This document shows positions 44,784 to 55,400 of a DNA stretch of 64,000 nt, in pieces (position 1 is the stretch's first letter; every line of letters begins with the position of its first letter). A model generated the notes under the pieces. It was not told the DNA's origin and ran no database searches. It saw nothing but the letters and a program-made list of their open reading frames with translations. The position numbers and the translations under genes are program-made. Source of the DNA: Setophaga petechia (Eukaryota > Chordata > Aves > Passeriformes > Parulidae); NCBI GenBank assembly GCA_024362935.1, contig JANCRA010000001.1:54567930-54631929 (forward strand), read 5' to 3'.

Positions 44784-47700
44784 CTGGGAAAGAAACATAA
44801 ATGCACCATCATCACTGAGCTACACAGATGGAAAACCAGTAATGTCGATATAATACTAGTTCTACTCATGTTTTGCCTTAATATTAAATTGTCTCAGTAA
44901 CAGACTATTTTAGCATATCTGTTTATATAGTGTTACTGCATTTATTCTTATTATAAGTTATCTAGTATTTTATTTTTTATCAATATTAAATCAATATTAA
45001 TGTTTTATCAATCTAAATCACAGATAAGACTGTGATAAGTTATTACAGCATAAATGATAATAAGTAATTATAGGATCTAAAATAATTCAGACAGGTACAA
45101 TTCACTTGAACACTTCAATTATCATTGCTGATGCAGGACCTTCGATGAAAAAAACCTGCAGACCAGAAACCATTCCTACAAAAATGTGAGCAGGTCCTAT
45201 CCAGGAAGGGAGGTCAGCTGAGGTAAATTAATTTTTGATTATAAGCTGCCTAATTTTAAGAAAACCATCCAGTGGTGACAAAAAACCCTTCCCAGTGGAG
45301 AAACAACTACAGTGCAAATGAACATCAGAAACCCCAGTGACAAGGGGAAAGCTGAAATTTTGTGTTCTATAATATATACATATTATACACACAGTGACAA
45401 ATACCCAAAGAAAAAATTGGACTTACCTGTGATTTTTTCCATGCATACCAAAAAATAGCAACTATAAGAATACAAAGCAACACAAGGGCAATGCTGACTC
45501 CTGCCACTAGAAGAGCAAAAGGAAAGGTAACCATGACTCTAAACCATTAAGACAAGGAAAAAAATAATACCTACATTTGTGGCGGGTAATTATGCAGCAT
45601 AAAATAGTTTATATGGGGCAATAAAATATAGGTCTTGATTTTTCCTATAAACAAAAATCTCATTCAGGTCTGGGTTTATACAGAAATAAGCCAATCACAT
45701 CAGAGATCATTACAGTATATTTTTTTGGCAGTGCAAATATGTGGTATAATTAATCTCCAAATAATTGAGCTCCAATTTTTTTAAATTTTTTTTGTGAGTA
45801 GGCTACTGCTGATTAAAAATTAATATTTGTGATATGGATTTTATTAAAAGAAAAATGCCCAAAGTAATAGTAACAGGAAAGCAAATTATTCTGGTTTAGT
45901 CTGGTTGACAGATACTATCATTACTCAAATCAGCAGAGAAATACCATGACTTGCCATTTAGTCTTAAATACTATTATATGAAAACAGAGTTTTTCAGGCT
46001 ATTGACAAGTCCATACATAGCTTTTGTATTCTATAACCAACTGCAGTAAAAAAAGTTAAAAATACAAAACTTAAGTAAAGAAAGAAATATTTAAGCAAAA
46101 GTACAATATGTTGAAATTGTCAACGTACCTACTAGAGTTGGCAGACTTCTTCCTGCCAAAAGGAAAATAATAAAAATTAGAAATTTGAGAAAACTGCACA
46201 GCCATGTGTAATGAATACTGTTATTACTTAAATCAGCAGAGAAATACTAAGACTTGCCATTAAGGAGTGTCTTAAATACTATTACATGAAAACAGAGTTT
46301 TTCAGGCTAATGACAAGTCCATACATAGCTTTTGTATTCCATAACCAACTGCAATAAAAGAAGTTAAAAATTCAAAACTTAGGTAAAGAAAAAAATATTT
46401 AACAAAAGTACAATATGTTTAAGTTGTCAACTTACCTTCTGGAGTTGGTAGACTTATTCCTGCCAAAAGAAAAATAATAAAAATTAGAAATCTGAGAAAA
46501 CTGCACAGGCACGTGCAATGAAGCTAAAGCTGGCTTTCCTACCTCAGTATAAGAAGCAGAACGTTTTATATTAAATGACACATTTCCTGCCTTTTGATAG
46601 ACAATTATTTAGGCTCTGTTATTTGAGATGTCTGAAATATTCTTTGTGCTTCAGCTTCCACCTCAGTAGAAACAGGTGGAAACCTGTTTAAATCAATCAC
46701 AGTGTTATATTGCTGTTAAAACGGTTTGTGCTCACAATTTTTCTAAGGACAGTCATTGGCTGGAAAACACAACAGCACAAAAGTGGAATAATATATTCCC
46801 AAGACTCAGATGGGCACACCTGAGGGAAGAACTGACTCAGGATTTGAAGGAAGCAACAACTTAAAAAACAGACCTGGATCATGATCACTCCACTGTGAGT
46901 CTGGTGTAGGAGTTGGACTTGGTGCATGAATTTCCTTATCAGGTGAAGCATACGATGGTGTCTCTTCCTCCTGAGCGTTACAAAGATATCCTAAAATTAA
47001 AAAAATTCAATAAATTATTGCTGAAGTATGCCATACCCTTTATTAATAAGGTTGTTTGATAATTTCAGTTATAAGATTCAAATGCTTGTAACTTGGACAA
47101 TCTTGCTTGTTGTTTTACATTTGGAATGTTTCCCTCCCTCCCTTTATTTTGTGTGAACATTTCAGTTGAAATTGTTAAGACATTTCTCAAAAAAAGCTTA
47201 GAAAAACTCCCCTCACTGCCATTTACTCAGGTTAAAAAAAAAACAAAACAAACAAATCACAGATATTCTTTTCAGCTCTTATTTCCTTGCTCTGGAGTAA
47301 AAAATTGAAGTCCATAAGGAAACAGTAGCAGAGCCTTTACTAGATTTGGGCACTCTGTGAAAATTACCAAACCCATTTTCATTTGCTTTGATGGGGGTTG
47401 ATAGAATATAGCAGCTCAGCCCACCTGGGATGTTAATTGATATGCTCATCCTTGTTCTCACTTTTCCTCTTTCCCTTCATGCTTCTCAAATGAGAAGCAA
47501 GCACATTGATGGAGATGATGACACTCATTTGCTTGCATTAATTAACAAATATAATTAACATCCCTTCTTTCACTTTATTCTCCCCTTCAATTGCAAATTA
47601 ATGAAAAAGAACTGGGGAGGGTTGAAAGATACTTTTCCTGAACTTTTTGTTAGTGACAGGAAGAGAGGAAAACCTTTTGTAAGTTATTGGAGCATTAAGG

Positions 47701-49405
47701 AGATGCTTTTTACAGCCACAGTTATGACATAAAAAACAAACCAAAACAAAACCTCTCCTATTGAAGCAGAAGTTCCAGGAGATTCCACATGGACTCTGAA
47801 ACAAGACAGGGGGGGGAAAACCTCTGCCCTGTGAGATTCTTAGGCACACAAATTTTAAAAAATCAGCATCATCAAACCACTTATTTAATTCTGGTCTCCC
47901 CTGAGATTTATTACCTACAAAGTCCTTCCTAGAAGGATAGCATCACCTCCAGACATAACATCCATCCACAGCTCCTCTGCAAGAGAGCAAACCTGTGCCC
48001 CCAGCAGTACTAATGGGTGGATGTTGCCTCTCTCTGAGAACGTGCAGCACCTGTTAGCAATGCATGGAATTTACTCCGGGGTTAGGATAGAAAGTTGCTT
48101 TGTCACTTTCTGATAATTAGTTAAATTCTGATAATTTAACTACTGATAATTTGAATTTTAAAGAAATAAATTTGTCAAGAAAAAGGAAGCTTTCCCAGGA
48201 CTCTGCCAAGCAGGGCACAGCTCAGCAGAGAGGGGTGATGTATGTATTTCCATGGACTCCTTAGAAGAGGGACAGAAATTCTCAGCCAGGCTTGTTTCAG
48301 AACACGTGTGCCCTCATGATAAGAAGGTTCATTAGCCAACCCCTCTACGTCTTTGCACTTTCTTAAATTCTCCCTCTACTTCTGCCTTTCAAGGTGTAAA
48401 GAAGAAAGTCTTTGCACCAGACTGAGCCTATTCTTTTTCTTTCTCACAAGGAAGCAGTGTTCTGGTGGAAATTTATGAAACTGATACTAACAGTCACAAA
48501 TTCCACCAGAGAAACATAAATCCCTTTCATTACTGTCTAGTATTATACTCAAATGATGTAAGGTCTCTCTAATACAACATTCAGTCACAAATTCTGCGTA
48601 TCAAACAAAGACATTTTCATTAGACAGAACTGATACAAGGGGTCCTGAGTAGTGCAAATGGTGCAGTTGGGAATTTCATGAAACTTGCAGAGGAAGATCC
48701 CAGCCATTCTCACTTCTACTCAGTAAATTTACTAAGTTTTTGTGGGGCAGGTGGGAAAGCCTGGTGCTTATTGTTAAAAGGCCTGAAATAAATTAATTTT
48801 TTTGTTTCCTTGCAGCATCACTGAGATACTGCCACCGTACCTGTAACCAGTAGTGCAGACAAGTAAAAAGGGATGAGCTGTAGGTGTTGTAATTTCTCTA
48901 GTTTTATTGTTCATTGTTAGAATATTAATCATAACTGATATTAACATTTATTTTTGTCATTATTGAGTCTACAATGACTAATGTTGCAACAAGTCTTACC
49001 TTTTATACTGACATTTGTCTTTTTCTGTACCTGCAGAGGATTTCTTTAAAATACAACCTAAATTATTTTTGAGGTTTTATTATTAGGAGTGCCTATATTA
49101 CATGGCAAAATAATTGTGTGCTTTTTAAGCATTAGCTTACTGATTAAGCTTAATTTGCTGTTAGAGATATAACTAAAGTAATCATTCATGTGGTACAATA
49201 TAATAATACACAGACAAAACACTTTCAATTATTGTACTTATAGATTTAGCCATATGAATTAACATTTAGAATGTACCTAGGGTAATTTTCAAAAAGTAAT
49301 TGCAAGTATTAAAGAGGAAGTATTAGCTGAGGAAAAATTATAAAGAAATGTTCACTCACCTGTAAACAACAGAATGAACACAGGTATTGTCTGAAACATC
49401 TTCAT
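44670..49405 (-). CDS. Small type I membrane protein, 134 residues, six exons, unrecognised
   Basis: Exons in transcript order are 49405-49360, 46990-46874, 46459-46436, 46152-46129, 45506-45427 and 44783-44670. They total 405 bases, 134 codons plus TGA, with every junction in phase. Residues 1-21 (MKMFQTIPVFILLFTGYLCNA) are a signal peptide with a likely cut before QEEE. Residues 22-70 are a Pro/Ser/Thr- and acid-rich stalk without N-glycosylation sites but suited to O-glycosylation. Residues 71-92 (AGVSIALVLLCILIVAIF) form one membrane helix, followed by the stop-transfer WKKS. Residues 98-134 are a cytoplasmic tail beginning EGSIELNPIPYGEAG. The layout recalls glycophorin-like or other small sialomucin-type surface proteins, but I see no convincing homology. 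The start was chosen as the first ATG; a second ATG follows two codons later. Confidence 0.72.
45427..45506 (-). CDS. Membrane-protein exon 4, transmembrane helix
   Basis: 80 bases, from acceptor tttgctcttctag to donor ACAG|gtaagt. It encodes AGVSIALVLLCILIVAIF and then WYAWKKSQ: a 22-residue hydrophobic helix with aromatic residues and two lysines on the cytoplasmic side. Confidence 0.75.
46129..46152 (-). CDS. Membrane-protein micro-exon 3b (RSLPTLV), duplicate of 3a
   Basis: 24 bases, phase 1 at both ends, acceptor ccttttggcag and donor GTAG|gtacgt. Its position and splice sites are those of micro-exon 3a, in the proximal copy of the tandem duplication. Five base changes alter the peptide from ISLPTPE to RSLPTLV without a stop. 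Confidence 0.58.
46436..46459 (-). CDS. Membrane-protein micro-exon 3a (GISLPTPE)
   Basis: 24 bases, phase 1 at both ends, acceptor ttttggcag and donor GAAG|gtaagt. It adds eight residues, ISLPTPE plus flanking split glycines. It lies in the distal copy of the 305-bp tandem duplication. Confidence 0.62.
46874..46990 (-). CDS. Membrane-protein exon 2, stalk
   Basis: 117 bases, phase 1 at both ends. The acceptor ends aattttag; the donor CCAG|gtctgt is weaker than average. It encodes the end of the signal peptide (GYLCNA) and an acidic, Pro/Ser/Thr-rich stalk including HAPSPTPTPDSQWSDHDP. Confidence 0.7.
48137..48188 (+). repeat. 52-bp perfect direct repeat, copy 1
   Basis: Identical over all 52 bases to 50164-50215, starting taactactgataatttgaat and ending aaaaaggaa. 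The flanks of the two copies do not match. This copy is preceded by two more ctgataatt units. Confidence 0.9.
49000..49030 (-). other. Possible cryptic or alternative exon in intron 1 of the membrane-protein gene
   Basis: The minus-strand acceptor aatcctctgcag and strong donor AAAG|gtaaga enclose 31 bases. Including it would shift the frame and stop four codons into exon 2, leaving only a short secreted peptide. Confidence 0.25.
49360..49405 (-). CDS. Membrane-protein exon 1, signal peptide
   Basis: The exon encodes MKMFQTIPVFILLFT plus one base and ends at the consensus donor ACAG|gtgagt. The start has A at -3. A basic residue followed by a hydrophobic core is typical of a signal peptide. 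Confidence 0.75.
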
Positions 49406-49483
49406 TTTTTCTTTTTGTGCCTTCAAGAGGGCAAAAGCACCAGGGAAGAATCCCCAGGTCACTGTCCCCACAGCAAAGGAGTG

Positions 49484-49552
49484 CCACCCAAAGCCACAGA
49501 CCTCAAAAGCCTGCCCCTGCTGTGCTTATCATTCTGCTGTGCTGCCCATTGG
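49484..49552 (-). promoter_or_regulatory. Promoter-like cluster: CCAAT, GATA and CACCC motifs
   Basis: Upstream of the membrane-protein start codon, the minus strand carries CCAAT (49552-49548), TGATAAG (49531-49525) and GGGTGG, the complement of a CACCC box (49489-49484), all within 150 bases of the ATG. No TATA box is seen. This combination is common in blood-cell promoters, but each motif is short and could occur by chance. Confidence 0.3.
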
Positions 49553-49599
49553 CTGAATCAGACTGGCTCCTCAAACAGCTGCTGTAAGGGCTGGGATGC

Positions 49600-52500
49600 C
49601 AAACGGGCTCTGGGACTCCAGCAGTTTTGGATCTTCTGAAAAGAATTTTCCCACTTCACCAAGTGTGCAGCAAGCATAGAAATTATGAGACCAACAGGTG
49701 AACAGCAAATCCTATTCATATGTACGACAAGTTCTGAACTGCTCATTTCCCAAAACACTCCAGTTTTGATGAGGGTGTTCTTGTATGGCACACCTGCAAA
49801 GAGACTGTGTAGATCTCAAAGCTCTTGGTAAATATGCATCCAGATGGAAAAGCCTGGACACATAGAGGTGAAATGCCCGTTGACCACAAAAGCCACTCAT
49901 TTTCTTTGGCACTGATCACGGATCACGATATGTTCACAAACATTTAGTGCACCATAAAATTAAGTATTCAAAGCAAAAGCAGTGCCAATCTGTGAAGTGT
50001 AATGACTATTCACATACCTAGATATTTAGGATGGTTCAAAGAAACGATATTATGCCTTCCACAGCTGCTTCCCAAGTCCATCTCAAAATTGATGGTCAGT
50101 GCTCAAGATGGGTTGACAGAGGTATGAACTTCATCAGAGGGTATACCATAGAATATGCTGAGCTAACTACTGATAATTTGAATTTTAAAGAAATAAATTT
50201 GTCAAGAAAAAGGAATTTTCTTGGCAAACTATCATCCTGCTGTCAAAATTTCACCCTCTTTCTCTGCTGAGATGATTTCTATTGAGATATTCAGCAGTAC
50301 AACAGGGAGTACTTGTGTTCCCCTGGACCCATGAAAAGATACCAGCTAGACTTTCAGGGGTGACAAGCAAGCAGGAATAACAAGCATCTGGACAAATATC
50401 TCCATTCCACAGGACAGCATAATGCTTGCAGCCATGTGTCATTAACAGCTTTTTTTCAGTGCACACCCTTATCTTTCATTCAGAACATTTATCAGGCTAC
50501 AGCAGACTTTTGTAGTGAGAAATGCTGGTACAATGTTTTCTGCCTTCCAAGTCCACTGCTAACCAGCATAAGAAACCACTTTAATTATACATCCTATTTC
50601 TTTCAAAGGCTTTCTCCCAAAGACTGCTTGTGTAAGAGACATTTTCATCTCAGACATTGTTTGAAGACTATCTCCAGTAACAATTATGTTTTTTCTCTAC
50701 CTTCTTACAAACATTTTCACTGGAGTAAGAAATTAATATCATCATGAATCTCCTGTGTACACAGAAAAAGTATTCAGGCAAGAGACAAGTATGAGGAGCC
50801 CATATTCTCAACAGAATACTCTGGAATTCCCCTTCCCTGGTTGTCATATTCTGCATTTCTGAAATCTGCTGTCATTGCCATTGCTGGCAAAAATGCCAGA
50901 ATGAATCCAGTCTTCTAATTTTACAAAGTGCCACAACAGCAATAGGTGCACTGTACAACAAACAATAGTGTTTTGTTAAAAAATAAAAAGTGGAAGTAGA
51001 AGAGAAAATTTAGAAAGACACCTATAAACAGGTTTGCTGAAACTGCAAAATTCAGAAGATTTTGTCATCCCTTTCTCCCCAGGGAAATTGCCCAAATATC
51101 TGTAACCTCTTGACAACCTCTCTCAACTCCATATTCTCATTTGCAGTCCTATTCTTGTCCTCACACATCCAAATAGAGGCACCTCAGGGTTGCTGCAGTG
51201 ACAGTAAATATACTAAAAATACTTGATATGTTTTTTCAGACCCTCTGAAATTTGTTGTTCCTTTTCCACCATTGGCATCTGGGAATGTTGGGTGGTCCCT
51301 TCCTTTTAGGAGTGGGATGTGATGGTCACACACACTAATTTTCACGTCTACATTATTGTATGTGGTTGGGAGTTGTGGTATGAACAGAGAACTATGACTG
51401 ATTAATTAATGATTGATAATAATCATTACATTAAAACTCTATTATGTTTCATTATCTCCTTGCAAGACAGATGCTATCTAATTATGAAATATTAAGTGAC
51501 ATATCCCCTAAGCCAAAAGGTCTTCGTAACAAGATATTTACTCCAAGGGGACTTAAAATCATTGCTCCTGCAGATTCAGTCATACACACTGCAGCCTACC
51601 ATTTGGTTTTTGGTCCTCATACATATATAAATGCACACCCACACTTACAGCTCTATTTCTAGGCAAGGAGGTGCTCCAGGAATACCCCTGCTGAATTTTC
51701 CTTGGAAAAGCAGGGCTTATCCCTCTGAGGAACGAGCTGCCAGGATCCCTCTCTGGCAGGTTTTCCCAGCCCTAGTTGCCTTTTGTGCATGGCTCTTGTT
51801 ACACAAAGCCAATCTCCACAACTGAGATAACTGAACAGGGCAGATTTCACGGATCTCTGTGGTTAATGAGCAATGTGGCTGTAACATGTGGAAGAAATTT
51901 TGTCTAGTCTGATCTGCAGCCTCTCACTGGTAGGTTCTGTCTCTGAAATTTTTGCAGCGCCTAGCAGATATAGGAAGTAGAGGTAAGTAATTCATTCCTC
52001 CTCCTGCTTGCCTTGGCACAACTACTGACACCACACAAGAAGTTTCAGTATTGTGGACAGCAAGCAATCACTGCTGTCTTTCACCTCATATTTAGAGAAT
52101 TTAAAAATTAATCTTATTATCTTTGCCTTTTGAATTAAAGGTAACGTGTTGGCCTTTTATGTTAACTCATTGCCATGGCAGCCTGTATGGGATGTTGTTT
52201 AATTTTAAGAAATTGTCCTCTTTGTACTGGGAACTGCAGACATATATATGCAGTTTGTATAACACAAAACTCCTGTCTCAAGCAGCTTTAGTTTTATTTA
52301 GGTCTCTCCTGCTTTTCCTACTTGCCAAAACTATGGATTACCCCTAATGCCTACAGGAGCAAAGGAGATTGAGCTGCACGTTGAATTGAATTAACTCAAA
52401 GTTATGCACAAAATGATCCCATGTACTGAGGAAGGACCTTTCACAGACCTGGTTTTACGCCAAACCAGGTGAAAGTTTGCTCCCTGTAGCAACAGCTCTC

Positions 52501-55150
52501 ATTTTTGTGCTCCCGTGTTTGTGCTACAGTGGCAAAGTCCTCCCTCCACAGACTGCAGGTAGTAGTTTGCCTTCAGCACCACATACAAGTTGCTGAAGTG
52601 AGAGACTGTCAGCTATTTATTTTTTCCCATATGAGCATTTCACTCAAGAACTATAAAATGCTTCATCCACTCTACATTTTGTAACAGAAAATAACATTGT
52701 GCCCCCTGTGTTTTAGCTCCCTTGATCCATTGACCACGCATTTTAAGGACAGGCTGACAGCTAGCATGTCAGTTATTTTCAGATATCTGTCTCTGTCAAA
52801 TTCAGAAATCCCAAGAAAATAAACAAAGTGCAGGACTATAAATACATGTGAAATCAGAGCTGTCATCACTCTCAAGGATTTTCCATTGTGCCTGCTGCAC
52901 TGTTTTTAAGCTAAGATTTCCCAGATTTTTAGTAGAAATGTTTAGAGAGTAAAGCATTTCATTTTTCTGATGGGTGCAAGTTTCTTAAATTTAACCTATT
53001 CACAATTGGAAGGTTGTACCTTTTTTTTTCTCCAATTGTATCAGTGGAATAGAATAATAAAACCAAAGTTTAGCAAGTCTACATCATTCCTGATGGCCTG
53101 AAAGTTGTTGTTTCAAATTATTTGGTACCCTTATTATTCAGATGAATAAAACAGGACAGAGACCCCCTGAAAGGGTTCTGCTCATGTGCGCTCACCCCTG
53201 TGCTCAGAGGCTTGGGGTGCAATACTGGGTGTGTATTGCTCTGAGCCATAGAGGAGGAGAGCAGGAACTATACCCTGAATTAAACTGCAAATTTTAATTA
53301 TGATTAAAAATTTAAAGCAGGAAAATTTATCTGAAATGTTTATCTTACCTTGCTAATTGTAACTGAATACCTCCAACTTTCTCATCAAGTAGGAGGATAG
53401 TTATACATTGTAATAGAAGTAAATACAGTTTGAACAAACTTAGAAACAGTTTTTATGCTAGTTGAAAATGATGACTGACCCATTTTCTATGCCATCCGAA
53501 GTTGTTCTTTTTTACTTGTTTTTTTCTTTTGTCAAACTGCACTTGAAAGAAAATTAGATTCCAGCTGAAAACATATAAAGGTTCTAGAACTAGTAGATCT
53601 TACACTCATAATGAGTCATTTTATGATTTTTACTCTCTTTCTGGCTCAGACTATGGATGATTCAGCCACAAAAACAATCTTCAAGGCAGGAAAATCCTCC
53701 TCTGAATCCTCTGAACAGGCTACTGTTGTCAGAAAGGTACTCAGAGCCTCTAGGTGCTTGAGCAGTGATGCCTCCAACAGAGCAGTGCTTTGGGTTTCTT
53801 TTAAACACCAGCACTACACTTTCACTACCTCAGTACCAATGCTGCTTGCATTCCTCAGGCAGTGTGTGCAGCCCTTTGGACCATTAACACCTCACAGATC
53901 CTGGCCAGAGGACTGCTGCTGGACAGCCAATGTGATAACAGGGTAGAACTGTTTACTGTAAAAGTATTCTGCTCATGTTTGAATTAAGATGTCAGCTGCT
54001 TCCCATGTCTTCATTAAAATACAAAAATTCTCCCCATTCTGAAGCATTGCTGTACTTTGTAGGCAGTCAGCTACTGCAATTTACTGTCCTGTTAAGTTCT
54101 CATATAAGCTGCAGAAATCTTACAAGGTTGCAGCTAGGGGGCTTGTGCTTACTGCCCACAGCCATCAAATGACATCAGGAATGAAGTCATGTAATCGGCT
54201 TTGCCACCCAACACACAGATTTTAAGATTGCACTCACATCTATGTGTAAGAGGATTTGTCATGGTTTATATTACAGGGAAGACCAGCTTCTGTACACACC
54301 TCCTCTCCTTCCCATTCCCACACTCTCTTCTGTCTCGTACACATCCATGCACATGCTTTTGCTCAGGAGATGTTCAATAACTACAAGGCTGAATTCTTCC
54401 TAGGCCATTAGCCCTCTCAAGACAGACCCAATAAACAACTGAAACAGCAAAGGGCTTCAGGCATTTGATCTCTGGAGGAAAGAGGAAGGCAGGTCAGAGT
54501 GACAACCTACAGAGTCTGCAGGCTGAGCTGTGCACCACCACATCACAGCAAAGGTTTGTTCTGCAACAGCAACAGCACTACAATGCTGAGCTCCCTGTGA
54601 CACAGACTCCTGGCACAGAGCTGCAGGATAATGCCTTCATTCATCCAGGACATTCAATTTAGAATCCATTGCAGCATCCTTCTGTTTTACAACACAATCA
54701 GAGAAGATGACAACTGCACGTCTCCTGTATGAGATTACGTTTCAGAGCACCCAGAGATACAATTCCTCCATCAATATGATGAATATTGAGGAATATAAAA
54801 GCCCAGGGATTCCTTTGTGTAGGGTCCCTCCTTGGAGGTGCCAGCTTGAGCTGTTATTTTGTTGTTGCACCACGATAAAATTGCTTTAAGGAACCAGATG
54901 TGACCCTTAAAGCAATTTAAGGATCTGAGACTCTGCTATGGGAATCCTGGGGATGGCAAGGAAACCTGTCTCTGTGAATCTGAGGAGTGTAGCTATGAAG
55001 AGGCCTTGGTCTGAGCTAAGACTGTGCAAGTTTTACTGCCAGGGTGGCTCAAGTTCACATTCCCAATGTCCTTTACCACTACTGGGAGTCTACTCGGAGT
55101 CTTTTAAAACTCAATTACAGTGCAGCAAAATACTCAGGAGTGGTGGGCAG
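49600..55150. other. AT-rich intergenic stretch, no supported gene
   Basis: Apart from the 52-bp repeat copy I see no gene here. Isolated segments with splice-like ends exist (for example plus strand 53650-53730, TMDDSATKTIFKAGKSSS, and minus strand near 53350-53382, KVGGIQLQLAR), but nothing links them. Confidence 0.45.
50164..50215 (+). repeat. 52-bp perfect direct repeat, copy 2
   Basis: Same sequence and orientation as 48137-48188. The pair brackets the first exon and promoter of the membrane-protein gene. Confidence 0.9.
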
Positions 55151-55164
55151 AATGCGAGAGCAAA

Positions 55165-55400
55165 ACTCCTCAGGGGAAGTTGAAGTTGGACATTAGAAAA
55201 AGGTTATTTCTCCAGAGGGTGGTTGGGCACTGCAACAGGCTCCCCAGGGAAGTGGTCACAGCACCAAGCCTGACAGAGTTCAAGAAGCATTTGGACAATG
55301 CTCTCAGGCCCATGGTGTGACTCTTGGGGTGTTCTGTGCAGGGCCAGGAGTTGGACTTGATGGTCCCTTCCAACTCCACACCTTCTGTGGTTCTGTGATT
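55165..55400 (+). mobile_element. CR1 LINE 3' end, sense
   Basis: gaagttggacattagaaaaagg, then gcaacaggctccccagggaag, ttcaagaagcatttggacaa and ttggacttgatggtcccttc, ending in ttctgtggttctgtgattc, form a clear 5'-truncated CR1 copy. It is better preserved than the others in the window. Confidence 0.9.

Larger units (their letters stand above)
45912..46522. repeat. Contiguous tandem duplication, two copies of about 305 bp
   Basis: 45912-46214 and 46215-46522 are head-to-tail copies that align over their full length at roughly 90 percent identity with a few small indels. Shared blocks include aatcagcagagaaata, aaaacagagtttttcaggct and gacaagtccatacatagctt. Each copy contains one 24-bp exon with its own splice sites. 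Confidence 0.92.

Noticed and set aside
49640..49796. Minus-strand frames after acceptor tctctttgcag near 49796
   Set aside because: Two frames are open at once, one stopping after 26 codons, and neither joins in phase to the membrane-protein exons downstream.
53650..53730. Plus-strand exon-like segment (MDDSATKTIFKAGKSSSESS)
   Set aside because: The acceptor is good, but the donor (AAAG|gtactc) is weak and no partner exon was found. A similar short MDSAPVSK segment near 63087-63111 is probably coincidence.
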